Below are positions 8,235 to 15,451 of a DNA stretch of 29,263 nt, one piece after another; the first letter of the stretch is position 1, and the number at the start of each line of letters is the position of its first letter. The position numbers and the translations under genes are program-made. The notes under the pieces were generated by a model that worked only from the letters and a program-made list of their open reading frames with translations, did not search any database and was not told the origin of the DNA. Location of the stretch: assembly GCA_023424215.1 (NCBI GenBank), contig JAFAEC010000070.1, positions 1 through 29,263 on the forward strand, given 5' to 3'. Source of the stretch: Pseudomonadota bacterium. GTDB taxonomy: Bacteria; Pseudomonadota; Alphaproteobacteria; Caulobacterales; Caulobacteraceae.

Positions 8235-8951
8235 ATGCGCTTCAAGTCGCCCCTCGAACGCGGAACCCTGATCCGCCGCTACAAGCGCTTCCTCGCCGAC
8301 GTCAGGCTCGCCGACGGGAGCGAGACCACCGTCCACGTGCCCAATCCGGGCGCCATGCTCGGCCTGACCGCCCCGGACCTGCCGGTGTGGCTGTCGCGCT
8401 CGGCCGATCCGAAGCGCAAGCTCCCGCTGACCCTGGAGGCGGTCGAGCTCCCCGACGCCGGCCCCGTGGGCGTCAACACCCTCAATCCGAACCGCATCGC
8501 CGAGGCCGCCATTCCGCGCGGCGACCTCCCCGAACTGGCCGGCTACCCGATCCTGCGCCGCGAGGTCCGCTACGATGTCGACAGCCGCATCGACTTTCTG
8601 CTGCAGTCCGACCCCGACGCCCTGCGGCGTCCGTCCTGCTGGGTCGAGATCAAGAACTGCCATTTCAGCCGCGCTCCCGGCCTCGCCGAGTTCCCGGACT
8701 GCAACACCGTTCGCGGCGTGAAGCACCTGAAGGCGCTGGAGCGGGTGGTCGAGGCCGGCGGCCGGGCCGTCATGCTTTTCATCGTCCAGCGCATGGACTG
8801 CGAGACGTTCACTACCGCCGACGACATCGACCGCGCCTATGGCCCTGCCCTGCGGGAAGCCGCCTCCCGCGGGGTTGAGGTTCTGTGCTACAGTTGCCAC
8901 CTGACGCCCGAAGCGATCCGCCTGGACCGCGCCCTGCCCTGGCGGCCCTGA
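8235..8951 (+). CDS. sfsA: SfsA family protein (sugar fermentation stimulation protein homolog)
   Basis: A 238-residue protein of the SfsA family, with an OB-like N-terminal part and a nuclease-like C-terminal part. The biochemical role is not settled; the E. coli protein was first noted for affecting maltose genes. Family marks are FKSPLERGTLIRRYKRFLAD (3-22), the NPGAMLGL motif, VNTLNPNRIAEAA, the RIDFLL strand, WVEIKN and FPDCNTVRGVKHL. I use the ATG at 8235 because the conserved N-terminus begins there; in-frame codons upstream are unconserved and would overlap the divergent gene. The stop is directly followed by map, whose first possible start is one base later, so the two genes are cotranscribed. 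Confidence 0.92.
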   Translation: MRFKSPLERGTLIRRYKRFLADVRLADGSETTVHVPNPGAMLGLTAPDLPVWLSRSADPKRKLPLTLEAVELPDAGPVGVNTLNPNRIAEAAIPRGDLPELAGYPILRREVRYDVDSRIDFLLQSDPDALRRPSCWVEIKNCHFSRAPGLAEFPDCNTVRGVKHLKALERVVEAGGRAVMLFIVQRMDCETFTTADDIDRAYGPALREAASRGVEVLCYSCHLTPEAIRLDRALPWRP

Positions 8952-8952
8952 A

Positions 8953-9807
8953 ATGAACACGGGCCCCGCCGAAAGACGACCGATGTACGAGACCCCCGAG
9001 CTGGACACCGACCACTTCGTCCGCACGCACGAAATCCGCGTCCACCAGGACGAGGAGGCCTGGGAGGGCATGCGCAAGGCCGGCCGCCTGGTGGCCGAGG
9101 CGCTCGACATGATTACTGAATACGTCAGGCCGGGTGTCACCACCGGCGAGATCGACGACCGCATCCGCGAGTTCACCCTCGACCATGGCGCCCTGCCGGC
9201 CTGCCTCGGCTACAAGGGCTACGAGAAGACCGTCTGCACCTCGATCAACCATGTCGTCTGCCATGGCATTCCGGGCGACAAGGTCCTGAAGGACGGCGAT
9301 ATCGTCAACGTCGACCACACCGTCATCGTCGACGGCTGGCACGGCGACTCCAGCCGCATGTACCCGGTCGGGAACGTCAACGCGCGCGCCCGCAAGCTGA
9401 TCGACGTCACCTATGACTCGCTGGAAGCCGGCCTCGCCGTCGTCAAGCCCGGTGCGACCTTCGGCGACATCGGCTACGCCATCCAGCAGGTGGTGGAGGC
9501 CAACCGCATGTCGGTGGTGCGCGACTTCTGCGGCCACGGCATCGGCCGTCTGTTCCACGACAGCCCCAACGTCCTGCACTACGGTCGCCGTGGCGAGGGC
9601 GCCACCCTGAAGAAGGGGATGTTCTTCACCGTCGAGCCGATGGTGAACCTGGGCAAGCCGCACGTGAAGGTGCTCTCCGACGGCTGGACCGCCGTCACCC
9701 GCGACAAGTCCCTGTCGTCCCAGTGCGAGCACACCATCGGGGTGACCGACGACGGCGTCGAGCTCTTCACCGCCAGCCCCGCCGGCCTGTTCCGCCCGAA
9801 ATTCTGA
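8953..9807 (+). CDS. map: Type I methionine aminopeptidase
   Basis: Dinuclear metalloprotease that removes the initiator methionine from new proteins in the cytoplasm. All five metal ligands are present: Asp121 (NVDHTV), Asp132 (WHGDSS), His195 (CGHGIG), Glu228 (TVEPM) and Glu259 (CEHTIG). The substrate-side His104 lies in VVCHGIP. The 284 residues include an N-terminal extension of about 30 residues compared with the E. coli enzyme; the ATG at 8983 (MYETPEL) is an alternative start that shortens it by ten. The residue after the first metal Asp is His rather than the more usual Val or Tyr, probably harmless. It follows sfsA without a gap. Confidence 0.95.
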   Translation: MNTGPAERRPMYETPELDTDHFVRTHEIRVHQDEEAWEGMRKAGRLVAEALDMITEYVRPGVTTGEIDDRIREFTLDHGALPACLGYKGYEKTVCTSINHVVCHGIPGDKVLKDGDIVNVDHTVIVDGWHGDSSRMYPVGNVNARARKLIDVTYDSLEAGLAVVKPGATFGDIGYAIQQVVEANRMSVVRDFCGHGIGRLFHDSPNVLHYGRRGEGATLKKGMFFTVEPMVNLGKPHVKVLSDGWTAVTRDKSLSSQCEHTIGVTDDGVELFTASPAGLFRPKF

Positions 9808-9818
9808 CGACGCTGGAC

Positions 9819-9833
9819 GTTCACCGTCTGTTC
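9819..9833 (+). promoter_or_regulatory. LexA operator (SOS box) upstream of radC
   Basis: GTTC (9819-9822), seven bases and GTTC (9830-9833) match exactly the direct-repeat LexA operator of Alphaproteobacteria, GTTC-N7-GTTC. It lies between map and radC, 36 bases before the radC ATG, where a repressor would block the promoter. The match is seen directly; LexA binding and DNA-damage induction are inferred. Confidence 0.65.
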
Positions 9834-9869
9834 TGACATCGTGCCGGCCCCGGTGAACCGGAGGCCGCC

Positions 9870-10646
9870 ATGTCCTCAGTGCTGCCGTTTCCAGCCCCCG
9901 AACGCCGCGCGGAGCCCTCGCCTCCGGCGCGACGCTCCCCAACGGTCTCGCCGGGACTTTCCGGCCACCGGGAGCGGTTGCGCCAGCGCGCCCGCGGGGC
10001 CGGTCTGCACCACCTCCCGGACTACGAACTCCTCGAACTCTTCCTGTTCCGCAGCCAGCCGCAGGGCGACGTCAAGCCGATCGCCAAGGCCCTGCTGGCG
10101 CGCTTCGGCTCGCTGGCCGCGGTGCTCGCCGCCCCGGTCGAGGATCTGCTCACCGTCCGGGCCGAGGACGCCCGCGGCCGGGTAAAGGGCATCGGCGCCG
10201 AAACCGCCCTCGATCTCGCCGCCCTGCACGAGGTCGCCCGCCGGGTCCTGCGCGAGGAGGCGGCCAACCGCCCCGTCATCGCCTCGTGGACGGCGTTGGT
10301 TTCCTATGTCCGCATCGCCCTCCAGCATGAACCGCGCGAGCAGTTCCGGGTGCTGTTCCTCGACAACCACAACAAGCTGATCCTCGACGAGGTGCAGAAT
10401 CGCGGCACCGTCGACCATGCGCCGGTCTATCCGCGCGAGGTGGTCCGCCGCGCCCTCGAACTCTCGGCCAAGAATCTGATCATCGTGCACAATCATCCCT
10501 CCGGCGACCCGAGGCCGTCCCGCGCCGACATCCACATGACCCGTCAGGTCATCGACGCGGCCCGCGCGCTGGAGATCGCCGTGCACGACCACCTCGTCGT
10601 CGGCCGCGAGGGCGTCGCCAGCTTCAAACAACTGGGGCTGATGTGA
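9870..10646 (+). CDS. radC: RadC family JAB1/MPN+ domain protein
   Basis: A 258-residue protein with an N-terminal helix-hairpin-helix-like UPF0758 region (about 30-125) and a C-terminal JAB/MPN+ metalloprotease-like domain. The zinc motif H-x-H-x7-S-x2-D is complete: His207, His209, Ser217 and Asp220 in VHNHPSGDPRPSRAD, with a candidate catalytic Glu174. RadC proteins were once tied to radiation repair, but their activity remains unproven. A GGAGG ribosome site precedes the ATG at 9870. A perfect LexA box 36 bases upstream suggests SOS control. The TGA overlaps the GTG start of the next gene, so radC heads a three-gene coupled unit. About 28 residues at the N-terminus are Pro/Arg-rich and unconserved. 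Confidence 0.93.
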   Translation: MSSVLPFPAPERRAEPSPPARRSPTVSPGLSGHRERLRQRARGAGLHHLPDYELLELFLFRSQPQGDVKPIAKALLARFGSLAAVLAAPVEDLLTVRAEDARGRVKGIGAETALDLAALHEVARRVLREEAANRPVIASWTALVSYVRIALQHEPREQFRVLFLDNHNKLILDEVQNRGTVDHAPVYPREVVRRALELSAKNLIIVHNHPSGDPRPSRADIHMTRQVIDAARALEIAVHDHLVVGREGVASFKQLGLM

Positions 10647-11641
10647 CCCGCCTCTCCCGTCGGTCCGTGCTGGCCGCGGCTCCGGTCGCCGCCCTGGCGG
10701 ATGCGGCCGTCCCGCGGACCGCTGCTCCGGTCGTCATGGTCTCCACCTGGGATTTCGGAGCCGCCGCCAACGCCGCCGGCTGGGCCGCGCGTCGCTCCGG
10801 CGGTTCGGCCCTCGACATGGTGGAGGCCGGCGGACGGGTGGCCGAAGCCGACGAGAGCAACAGCTCCGTGGGCCTCGGCGGCCTTCCGGACCGCGACGGC
10901 CGCGTCACTCTCGACGCCTGCGTCATGACGTGGGCTGGCGACATCGGCGCGGTTTGCGCGCTCGAGGACGTGGTCCACGCCGTCTCCGTCGCCCGGGCGG
11001 TGATGGAGCGCACGCCGCACGTCATGCTGGTCGGTCACGGCGCGCGGGCTTTCGCCGTGGAGCAGGGCTTTCCGACGCAGAACCTGCTCACCCCCAGGGC
11101 CGAGGCGGCCTGGCGCGACTGGCTGCGCACCGCCCAGTACGCCCCGCGCGTCAACAGCGAGAACAGCGATTGGGGCGGCGCGCCCGGCGGTCCCGGGAAC
11201 CACGACACCATCGGCCTGCTCGCCATTGACGGGCAAGGCCGCATGGCCGGCGCCTGCACCACCTCGGGCATGGCCTTCAAGATGCGCGGCCGGGTCGGCG
11301 ACAGCCCGATCATCGGGGCCGGCCTCTATGTCGACGACGAGGTCGGCGGCTGCACCGCCACCGGCGTCGGCGAGGACATCGTGCGGGTCACCGGCTCGCA
11401 CGCGGTGGTCGAGGCCATGCGGGCGGGCCTCGACCCGACCGCCGCCTGCCGCCGCGTCATCGAACGCCTCGCGCGCCTGCGCGGGTCGAAGGTCGCAGCC
11501 TCCCAGGTCGCCCTGCTGGCGCTGGACAAGCAGGGCCGGGCCGGCGCCTTCGCGCTTCAGCCCGGCTTCACCTATGCTGTGACCGACGCGGCCGGCGACG
11601 TCCGTGTCGAGCGCGCCGCCGCCCTCTTCGAGGCTTCATGA
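10643..11641 (+). CDS. Exported N4-(beta-N-acetylglucosaminyl)-asparaginase/isoaspartyl peptidase family protein
   Basis: An Ntn-hydrolase of the glycosylasparaginase (T2) family, 332 residues, expected to cleave itself before Thr189 (GNHDTIGLLAID) to expose the nucleophile and then hydrolyse asparagine-linked or isoaspartyl amides. Other family motifs are SALDMVEAGG (55-64), SSVGLGGLP (74-82), MTWAGDIGAVCAL, and after the cleavage site CTTSGMAFKM, RVGDSPIIGAGLY and GCTATGVGEDI. The N-terminus SRRSVLAAAPVAALADAA is a Tat-type signal peptide, so it acts in the periplasm. The start is the GTG at 10643, overlapping the radC stop, and the 3' end overlaps the GNAT gene by four bases. The pairing with radC has no obvious biochemical logic. 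Confidence 0.9.
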   Translation: MTRLSRRSVLAAAPVAALADAAVPRTAAPVVMVSTWDFGAAANAAGWAARRSGGSALDMVEAGGRVAEADESNSSVGLGGLPDRDGRVTLDACVMTWAGDIGAVCALEDVVHAVSVARAVMERTPHVMLVGHGARAFAVEQGFPTQNLLTPRAEAAWRDWLRTAQYAPRVNSENSDWGGAPGGPGNHDTIGLLAIDGQGRMAGACTTSGMAFKMRGRVGDSPIIGAGLYVDDEVGGCTATGVGEDIVRVTGSHAVVEAMRAGLDPTAACRRVIERLARLRGSKVAASQVALLALDKQGRAGAFALQPGFTYAVTDAAGDVRVERAAALFEAS

Positions 11642-12156
11642 CCACCACCCTGATCACCGACCGACTGACCCTGAGCCCTGTCGGCGTCGCCGACTTCGAC
11701 GATCTGGTGAAGCTCTGGGGCGATCCCGTCTTCGCCACCTCGATCTTCCCCGCGCCGCTGACCTCCGAGGACGTCTGGTTCCGGCTCCTGCGCGACATCG
11801 GCCACTGGGAGGCGCTCGGCCACGGCAACTGGTCCATCCGCGACACGGCCACCGGCGACTACGTCGGCAGCGTGGGCGTCCTCGACTACCGCCGCCTGCT
11901 CGATCCGCCGTTCGACGCACCGGAACTGGGCTGGGGCGTCGCCCCCCGCTTCCAGGGGCGGGGCATGGCCTTCGAGGCCCTCTCCGCCGCCCTCGCCTGG
12001 TGCGACGACACCCTGAACGCCCCGCGCACCGTCTGCATGATCTCGCCGGACAACGCGCCCTCGCACGCGCTCGCCGCCCGCGCCGGCTACGTCCGTTACG
12101 CCGACGCCCTCTACAAGGGCGAGCCTGTGGTGCTGCTGGAGCGCCGCGCCGCGTAG
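11638..12156 (+). CDS. GNAT family N-acetyltransferase (RimJ/RimL-like)
   Basis: A 172-residue cytoplasmic acetyltransferase of the RimJ/RimL type, which moves an acetyl group from acetyl-CoA to an amine. It opens with LITDRLTLSPVGVADFDDLV, the usual start of this subfamily. Motif A with the acetyl-CoA loop is ELGWGVAPRFQGRGMAFEAL (around residues 97-116), and motif B is SPDNAPSHALAARAGY. The substrate cannot be told from sequence; proteins, small amines and antibiotics are all possible for this subfamily. The ATG overlaps the stop of the asparaginase-like gene (ATGA), so it is the last gene of the radC unit. Confidence 0.88.
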   Translation: MTTTLITDRLTLSPVGVADFDDLVKLWGDPVFATSIFPAPLTSEDVWFRLLRDIGHWEALGHGNWSIRDTATGDYVGSVGVLDYRRLLDPPFDAPELGWGVAPRFQGRGMAFEALSAALAWCDDTLNAPRTVCMISPDNAPSHALAARAGYVRYADALYKGEPVVLLERRAA

Positions 12157-12183
12157 CCTGACATTAAGGTTTACGGACCTATT

Positions 12184-12201
12184 CTCCGGCCGAATCCGGA
12201 G
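12184..12201. other. Perfect stem-loop upstream of the BolA gene
   Basis: CTCCGG (12184-12189) and CCGGAG (12196-12201) flank the loop CCGAAT, 12 bases before the BolA start codon. No T-run follows, so it is not a typical intrinsic terminator. It may form part of the BolA leader or a weak end signal for the radC unit. Confidence 0.3.
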
Positions 12202-12213
12202 CCCGCCTGACCC

Positions 12214-12453
12214 ATGCCCATGCCTGTCGAAGAGCTTCGCCGGTATCTCGTCGAAGCCTTTCCCGACGCCGAGATCGCCATCGAGGATCTGGCCGGCGAC
12301 GGCGACCATTATCGCGCGCGGATCGTGTCGACGGCGTTCGCGGGCCTGCCGCGTGTGCGTCAGCACCAGATGGTCTATTCCGCGCTGAAGGGCCGGATGG
12401 GCGGAGAGCTGCACGCCCTGGCGCTCGAGACCTCGGCCCCGGCGGGAGATTGA
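12214..12453 (+). CDS. BolA family protein, IbaG-like
   Basis: A 79-residue BolA-fold protein. The pattern DGDHYRA (29-35), then FAGLPRVRQHQMVY (42-55) and LHALALET (66-73), resembles the BolA_H/IbaG branch, in which a His in the variable loop (here His32) and the invariant C-terminal His (here His67) bind a [2Fe-2S] cluster together with a monothiol glutaredoxin. The role is thus likely iron-sulfur trafficking or iron sensing rather than the cell-shape function of E. coli BolA. A CGFS glutaredoxin lies two genes downstream, the usual partner. The ATG at 12214 is used; an ATG two codons later is equally possible. Confidence 0.9.
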   Translation: MPMPVEELRRYLVEAFPDAEIAIEDLAGDGDHYRARIVSTAFAGLPRVRQHQMVYSALKGRMGGELHALALETSAPAGD

Positions 12454-12455
12454 TC

Positions 12456-13379
12456 ATGCGCTATCGCCCCTTCGGCTCGGCCGGTCAGGCCGTCTCCGCC
12501 CTCACCCTCAGCCTCGGCGCCCGCGACATCGCCAAGGGCCCTGAAGCGGGCCGCGAGCTGGTCTATTCGGCTCTGGAAGCCGGGATCAACAGCTACCGCC
12601 TCTGCTCCGCCGACCCGGTTCTGGCCGAGGTGCTGGGCGACGCCCTGCAGCATGTCGACCGCAAGCTGGTCCAGGTCGCCCTCACCCTGGGCGCCGGCGA
12701 CGGCCGGCGCGGCTCGGATCGCGACTTCTCGGCCGAGGGCATGACCGCCGCCATCGACCGGACCCTTCACGCCTCGCGGCTGGGATGGTTCGACCTCGCC
12801 ATCCTGCACGAGCCGGCCGAGCACGAGCTGCCCCAGACCTCGCTCAACGCCCTCAAGGCCCTGCGCGCGACCGAGCGGGTCCGCCTGCTGGGCGTCTCGG
12901 GCGACGGCGAGGTGATGGACGCCTACGTCTCCACCGGGGCCTTCGACGTCCTCGCGACCCCCTACCATGTCAACTCACCGTGGCAGATCCGCCACCGCCT
13001 GCGCGTGGCCCGCGAGCAGGACATGGCCATCTTCGTCTACGACTACTTCCCGGATAGCCTCGACACCGCGAAAAAGGCAGCCTCGGTCCATGTCGAGAAG
13101 AAGGGCTTCCTCGGCTTCGGCCGGCCGAAAGGGCGCTCGAAGAATGACCCCCTCGCCGGGGTCGGCACCTTCGCCTTCCTGCACCAGACTAACGCCTGGT
13201 CGGCGGAAGCCATCTGCCTCGCCTACGCCCTGACCGACCCCGCCGTGTCCAGCGTCCTGATCGAAGCCCCTGATGTCGAACGGCTAAACGCTCTCGCCCT
13301 CGTTCCGGACCGCGACATGCCACCAGGGCTGGCGGCCCAGATCGAGATGGCCCGCATCGCCGGGATCAAGGCCGCCTGA
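12456..13379 (+). CDS. Aldo/keto reductase-fold protein with a degenerate active site
   Basis: A 307-residue protein with a TIM-barrel aldo/keto reductase layout: the start MRYRPFGSAGQAVSALTLSLG, LVYSALEAGIN (35-45), FDLAILHEP (112-120), VRLLGVSGDG and a C-terminal LAYALTDPAVSSVLI. Three of the four catalytic residues appear replaced. Where the family has Asp and Tyr in GINxxDTAxxYG, this has Arg48 and Asp53; the Lys position is Thr77; only His118 remains. Normal oxidoreductase chemistry is therefore doubtful. It is flanked by an IbaG-like BolA gene (start 2 bases after that stop) and the Grx4 gene, suggesting a link to iron-sulfur handling. The ATG at 12456 has GGGAG upstream at a good distance; a TTG two codons earlier is less likely. 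Confidence 0.82.
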   Translation: MRYRPFGSAGQAVSALTLSLGARDIAKGPEAGRELVYSALEAGINSYRLCSADPVLAEVLGDALQHVDRKLVQVALTLGAGDGRRGSDRDFSAEGMTAAIDRTLHASRLGWFDLAILHEPAEHELPQTSLNALKALRATERVRLLGVSGDGEVMDAYVSTGAFDVLATPYHVNSPWQIRHRLRVAREQDMAIFVYDYFPDSLDTAKKAASVHVEKKGFLGFGRPKGRSKNDPLAGVGTFAFLHQTNAWSAEAICLAYALTDPAVSSVLIEAPDVERLNALALVPDRDMPPGLAAQIEMARIAGIKAA

Positions 13380-13402
13380 GTCCCTGCGTCGCCCGGCCGC
13401 CC

Positions 13403-13431
13403 TTGACCCTGCGGGACGCGCCCCCTAGCTG
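13403..13431 (+). promoter_or_regulatory. Possible promoter of the glutaredoxin gene
   Basis: TTGACC (13403-13408), a 17-base spacer and TAGCTG (13426-13431, within CCTAGCTG) resemble the Caulobacter housekeeping pattern TTGACG/GCTANAWC. The -10 is weak. It lies 26 bases before the GTG start of the glutaredoxin gene. Confidence 0.3.
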
Positions 13432-13457
13432 ACGGCCTTCATCGAAAGGCCAGTTCC

Positions 13458-13814
13458 GTGACCGATCAAGCCGTCGCCGACCCCGTCCGCACCTTCATCG
13501 ACGATACAGTGAAGTCCCACGACGTCGTGCTGTTCATGAAGGGCACCCCGGATGCGCCGCGCTGCGGCTTCTCCTCTCTGGCGGTTCAGATCCTCGACCA
13601 CATCGGCGCGCCCTTCGTCGGAGTCGACGTGCTCCAGGACGAGGCCCTGCGCGAAGGCATCAAGGCCTACACCGACTGGCCGACCATCCCCCAGCTGTAC
13701 GTCAAGGGCGAGTTCGTCGGCGGATCGGACATCGTCCGCGAGATGTTCAACGCCGGTGAACTGCAGACGCTGATGGCCGACAAGGGCGTGTCCCTGGGCG
13801 GCGCCGACGCCTGA
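13458..13814 (+). CDS. grxD: Grx4 family monothiol glutaredoxin (CGFS type)
   Basis: A 118-residue monothiol glutaredoxin that carries and transfers [2Fe-2S] clusters with glutathione in the cytoplasm. The active site Cys36 lies in CGFS, and glutathione contacts are Lys28 (FMKGTP), the WPTIPQLYV segment with the cis-Pro, and GGSDIV. The start is the GTG at 13458; the conserved core begins soon after, so the N-terminus is constrained. It is the known partner of BolA proteins, and an IbaG-like BolA gene lies 1 kb upstream on the same strand. The stop overlaps the ATG of the thioesterase gene by one base, so they are coupled. Confidence 0.95.
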   Translation: MTDQAVADPVRTFIDDTVKSHDVVLFMKGTPDAPRCGFSSLAVQILDHIGAPFVGVDVLQDEALREGIKAYTDWPTIPQLYVKGEFVGGSDIVREMFNAGELQTLMADKGVSLGGADA

Positions 13815-14242
13815 TGGCCCGGCCCCAGCTGGAGCCCCGTCCGGACCGCGAGATCTTCGAATTGCCGCTCGAGGTCCGGCCCGAGCACATCGACGAGAAC
13901 GGCCACGTCAACAACGTCGTCTATGTCGGCTGGCTCCAGGACGCTGGCACGGCGCACTGGAACGCCCGCTTCGGCCCGGACGTCCGCGCGAAATGGTCGT
14001 GGGTCGGGACCCGGCACGAGATCGACTACTTCCGCCCGCTGATGCCGGACGCCAAGGGCGTGAAGGCGCGCACCTGGGTGGGCGACCCGCAGGGGCCGCG
14101 ATTCAATCGCTATGTTCGCATTGAGGACGGCGACGGCCGCCTGTGCGCCCAGGGCGTCACCGAATGGGTGCTTGTCGACGCCGCGACGATGCGGCCGCAC
14201 CGGATCCCGGCCGATATCCTGCCCGCCTTCGAACGTCGATGA
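13814..14242 (+). CDS. YbgC/4-hydroxybenzoyl-CoA-type acyl-CoA thioesterase
   Basis: A 142-residue hot-dog fold thioesterase that hydrolyses acyl-CoA. The catalytic motif of the YbgC/4HBT group is present as IDENGHVNNVVYVGW, with Asp27, Gly30, His31 and Asn33-Asn34. It is followed by EIDYFRPL and the later strands ARTWVGDPQGPRF and GVTEWVLVDAATMRPHRIP. The substrate chain is not predictable. The ATG overlaps the stop of the glutaredoxin gene (TGATG), so translation is coupled, but no pathway link is evident. The convergent lipoprotein gene ends 9 bases downstream. Confidence 0.9.
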   Translation: MARPQLEPRPDREIFELPLEVRPEHIDENGHVNNVVYVGWLQDAGTAHWNARFGPDVRAKWSWVGTRHEIDYFRPLMPDAKGVKARTWVGDPQGPRFNRYVRIEDGDGRLCAQGVTEWVLVDAATMRPHRIPADILPAFERR

Positions 14243-14251
14243 CCGCCGCGG

Positions 14252-14638
14252 TCAGGTCCGCGGCAGCTGGTAGGGGTTCTCCACGGTCACCCTCGCCCCG
14301 GGCCTCAGGCCCAGCTCCCGGAAGGACCAGCTGACCTCCACGCCCTGGGGCAGCGGCTCGCCGCAGCGATCTTCCTTGAGGCGCCGCAGGGTGATCACCG
14401 CCCCGTCGCGGGCCGAGCGCACCACCGGCGTCAGATCGGCCTTCTGTGTGCAACCGTTGGAGCTGACCCAGAACACCGCCTGGTCGTCGGCGATCGCGGC
14501 GGCGTGGATCGCTTCCACCTGGCCGGGCATGACCGCGACCTCGGCCGTTTCGGCGGGGCGCATGCGGTCGAATACGGCGCAGCCGGTAAGCAGAGGCGTC
14601 GCCACAAGGACGACGGCGAGGGCGGTGGGCGATCTCAT
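14252..14638 (-). CDS. Predicted small lipoprotein of unknown function
   Basis: A 128-residue protein with a lipoprotein signal peptide (MRSPTALAVVLVATPLLTGC), lipidation at Cys20. The mature part holds two further Cys (in SNGCTQKADL and EDRCGEPLP) that could form a disulfide, and beta-strand-like stretches AVFWVSSNGC and VEVSWSFRELGL. I recognise no named family. The start is the ATG at 14638, with a strong AGGAGG eight or nine bases upstream; the frame is open further upstream but would overlap the rpsD terminator. The 5' end lies about 90 bases downstream of that terminator, so it probably has its own promoter. Confidence 0.75.
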   Translation of the reverse strand: MRSPTALAVVLVATPLLTGCAVFDRMRPAETAEVAVMPGQVEAIHAAAIADDQAVFWVSSNGCTQKADLTPVVRSARDGAVITLRRLKEDRCGEPLPQGVEVSWSFRELGLRPGARVTVENPYQLPRT

Positions 14639-14727
14639 CCCGGCCTCCTGCGCCCGGATTTCCTGAACGCCGTGATTTTGCCCCGTTTCGCGATCGAAGG
14701 AAACCACCGTTGTCCTTGTCCGGACGC

Positions 14728-14755
14728 AAAAAGGCCCCGGATTTCTCCGGGGCCT
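14728..14755 (-). terminator. Intrinsic terminator of rpsD
   Basis: On the minus strand a perfect GC-rich stem (GGCCCCGG paired with CCGGGGCC, bases 14754-14747 and 14740-14733, extended by one A-T pair) with the six-base loop AGAAAT is followed directly by five T. It starts about 28 bases after the rpsD stop. This is the clearest Rho-independent terminator in the window. Confidence 0.92.
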
Positions 14756-14783
14756 CTTCACATTCCGTATCGTGGGGCTCGGC

Positions 14784-15401
14784 TTACGACGAGTAGTATT
14801 CCACGACCAGGTTCGGCTCCATCTTCACCGGGAACGGCACGTCGGCCAGTTCCGGGACGCGGACGTAGCGGACCGAGAAGCCGCGATCGCCGATCTCGAG
14901 GTAGTCGGGGATGTCGCGCTCCGACGACTGCTGGGCTTCCAGCACCAGCGCCATCGAACGGCTCTTCTCCTTGACCTCGATCACCTGACCCGGCTTCACC
15001 CGGTACGAACCGATGTCGACCTTCTTGCCGTCGACGGTCACGTGGCCGTGGCTGACGAACTGGCGCGCGGCCCACACGGTCGGCACGAACTTGGCGCGAT
15101 AGACGATGGCGTCCAGGCGCGATTCCAGCAGGCCGATCAGGTTCTCCGAGCTATTGCCCTTGCGGCGGGTCGCTTCGGCGTAGATCGACGAGAACTGCTT
15201 CTCTGTGATGTTGCCGTAGTAGCCCTTCAGCTTCTGCTTGGCCTTCAGCTGCAGGCCGAAGTCAGAGACCTTGGACTTGCGGCGCTGGCCATGCTGGCCG
15301 GGGCCGTAGGACCGCTTGTTGACCGGGGACTTCGAGCGGCCCCACAGGTTTTCACCCATGGCCCGGTCGAGCTTGTACTTGGCGCTGTGGCGCTTGGACA
15401 T
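14784..15401 (-). CDS. rpsD: 30S ribosomal protein S4
   Basis: A 205-residue primary 16S rRNA-binding protein that nucleates 30S assembly and, in many bacteria, also represses its own mRNA. The N-terminal region reads RAMGENLWGRSKSPVNKR, then SYGPGQHGQRR, LKAKQKLKGYYGNITEKQF, and the S4 RNA-binding domain with RLDAIVYRAKF, ARQFVSHGHVTVDGKKVDI and YRVKPGQVIEV. It is the zinc-free form: the N-terminal Cys cluster of some S4 proteins is absent, as is normal for Alphaproteobacteria. The gene stands alone, not in the alpha operon, also usual for the group. Its leader carries a perfect hairpin at 15430-15451, and a strong terminator follows. Confidence 0.97.
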   Translation of the reverse strand: MSKRHSAKYKLDRAMGENLWGRSKSPVNKRSYGPGQHGQRRKSKVSDFGLQLKAKQKLKGYYGNITEKQFSSIYAEATRRKGNSSENLIGLLESRLDAIVYRAKFVPTVWAARQFVSHGHVTVDGKKVDIGSYRVKPGQVIEVKEKSRSMALVLEAQQSSERDIPDYLEIGDRGFSVRYVRVPELADVPFPVKMEPNLVVEYYSS

Positions 15402-15429
15402 AAGTCACTCTCTATGTTGATGCGGCCCG

Positions 15430-15451
15430 GTCCCTCCCCAACTGGAGGGAC
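15430..15451 (-). other. Hairpin in the rpsD leader
   Basis: An 8-bp perfect stem (GTCCCTCC with GGAGGGAC) with a six-base loop ends 29 bases before the rpsD ATG. A second stem, CCCCGG (15493-15498) with CCGGGG (15507-15512), lies further upstream. No T-run follows either. They may end transcripts of the MBL gene upstream, or form a leader structure for S4 autoregulation. Confidence 0.35.

Noticed and set aside
8812..9942. 376-codon minus-strand open frame over map
   Set aside because: Antisense to a map gene with all five metal ligands; no recognisable sequence.
9870..12156. radC as part of a mobile or defence island
   Set aside because: RadC can occur on mobile elements, but here map and sfsA precede it, no integrase or repeats flank it, and the N-terminal UPF0758 region is present as in chromosomal copies.
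12450..12455. TTG start for the aldo/keto reductase-like gene
   Set aside because: The ATG at 12456 has GGGAG at a normal distance and begins the conserved RYRPFG segment; the TTG adds only two residues and overlaps the BolA stop.
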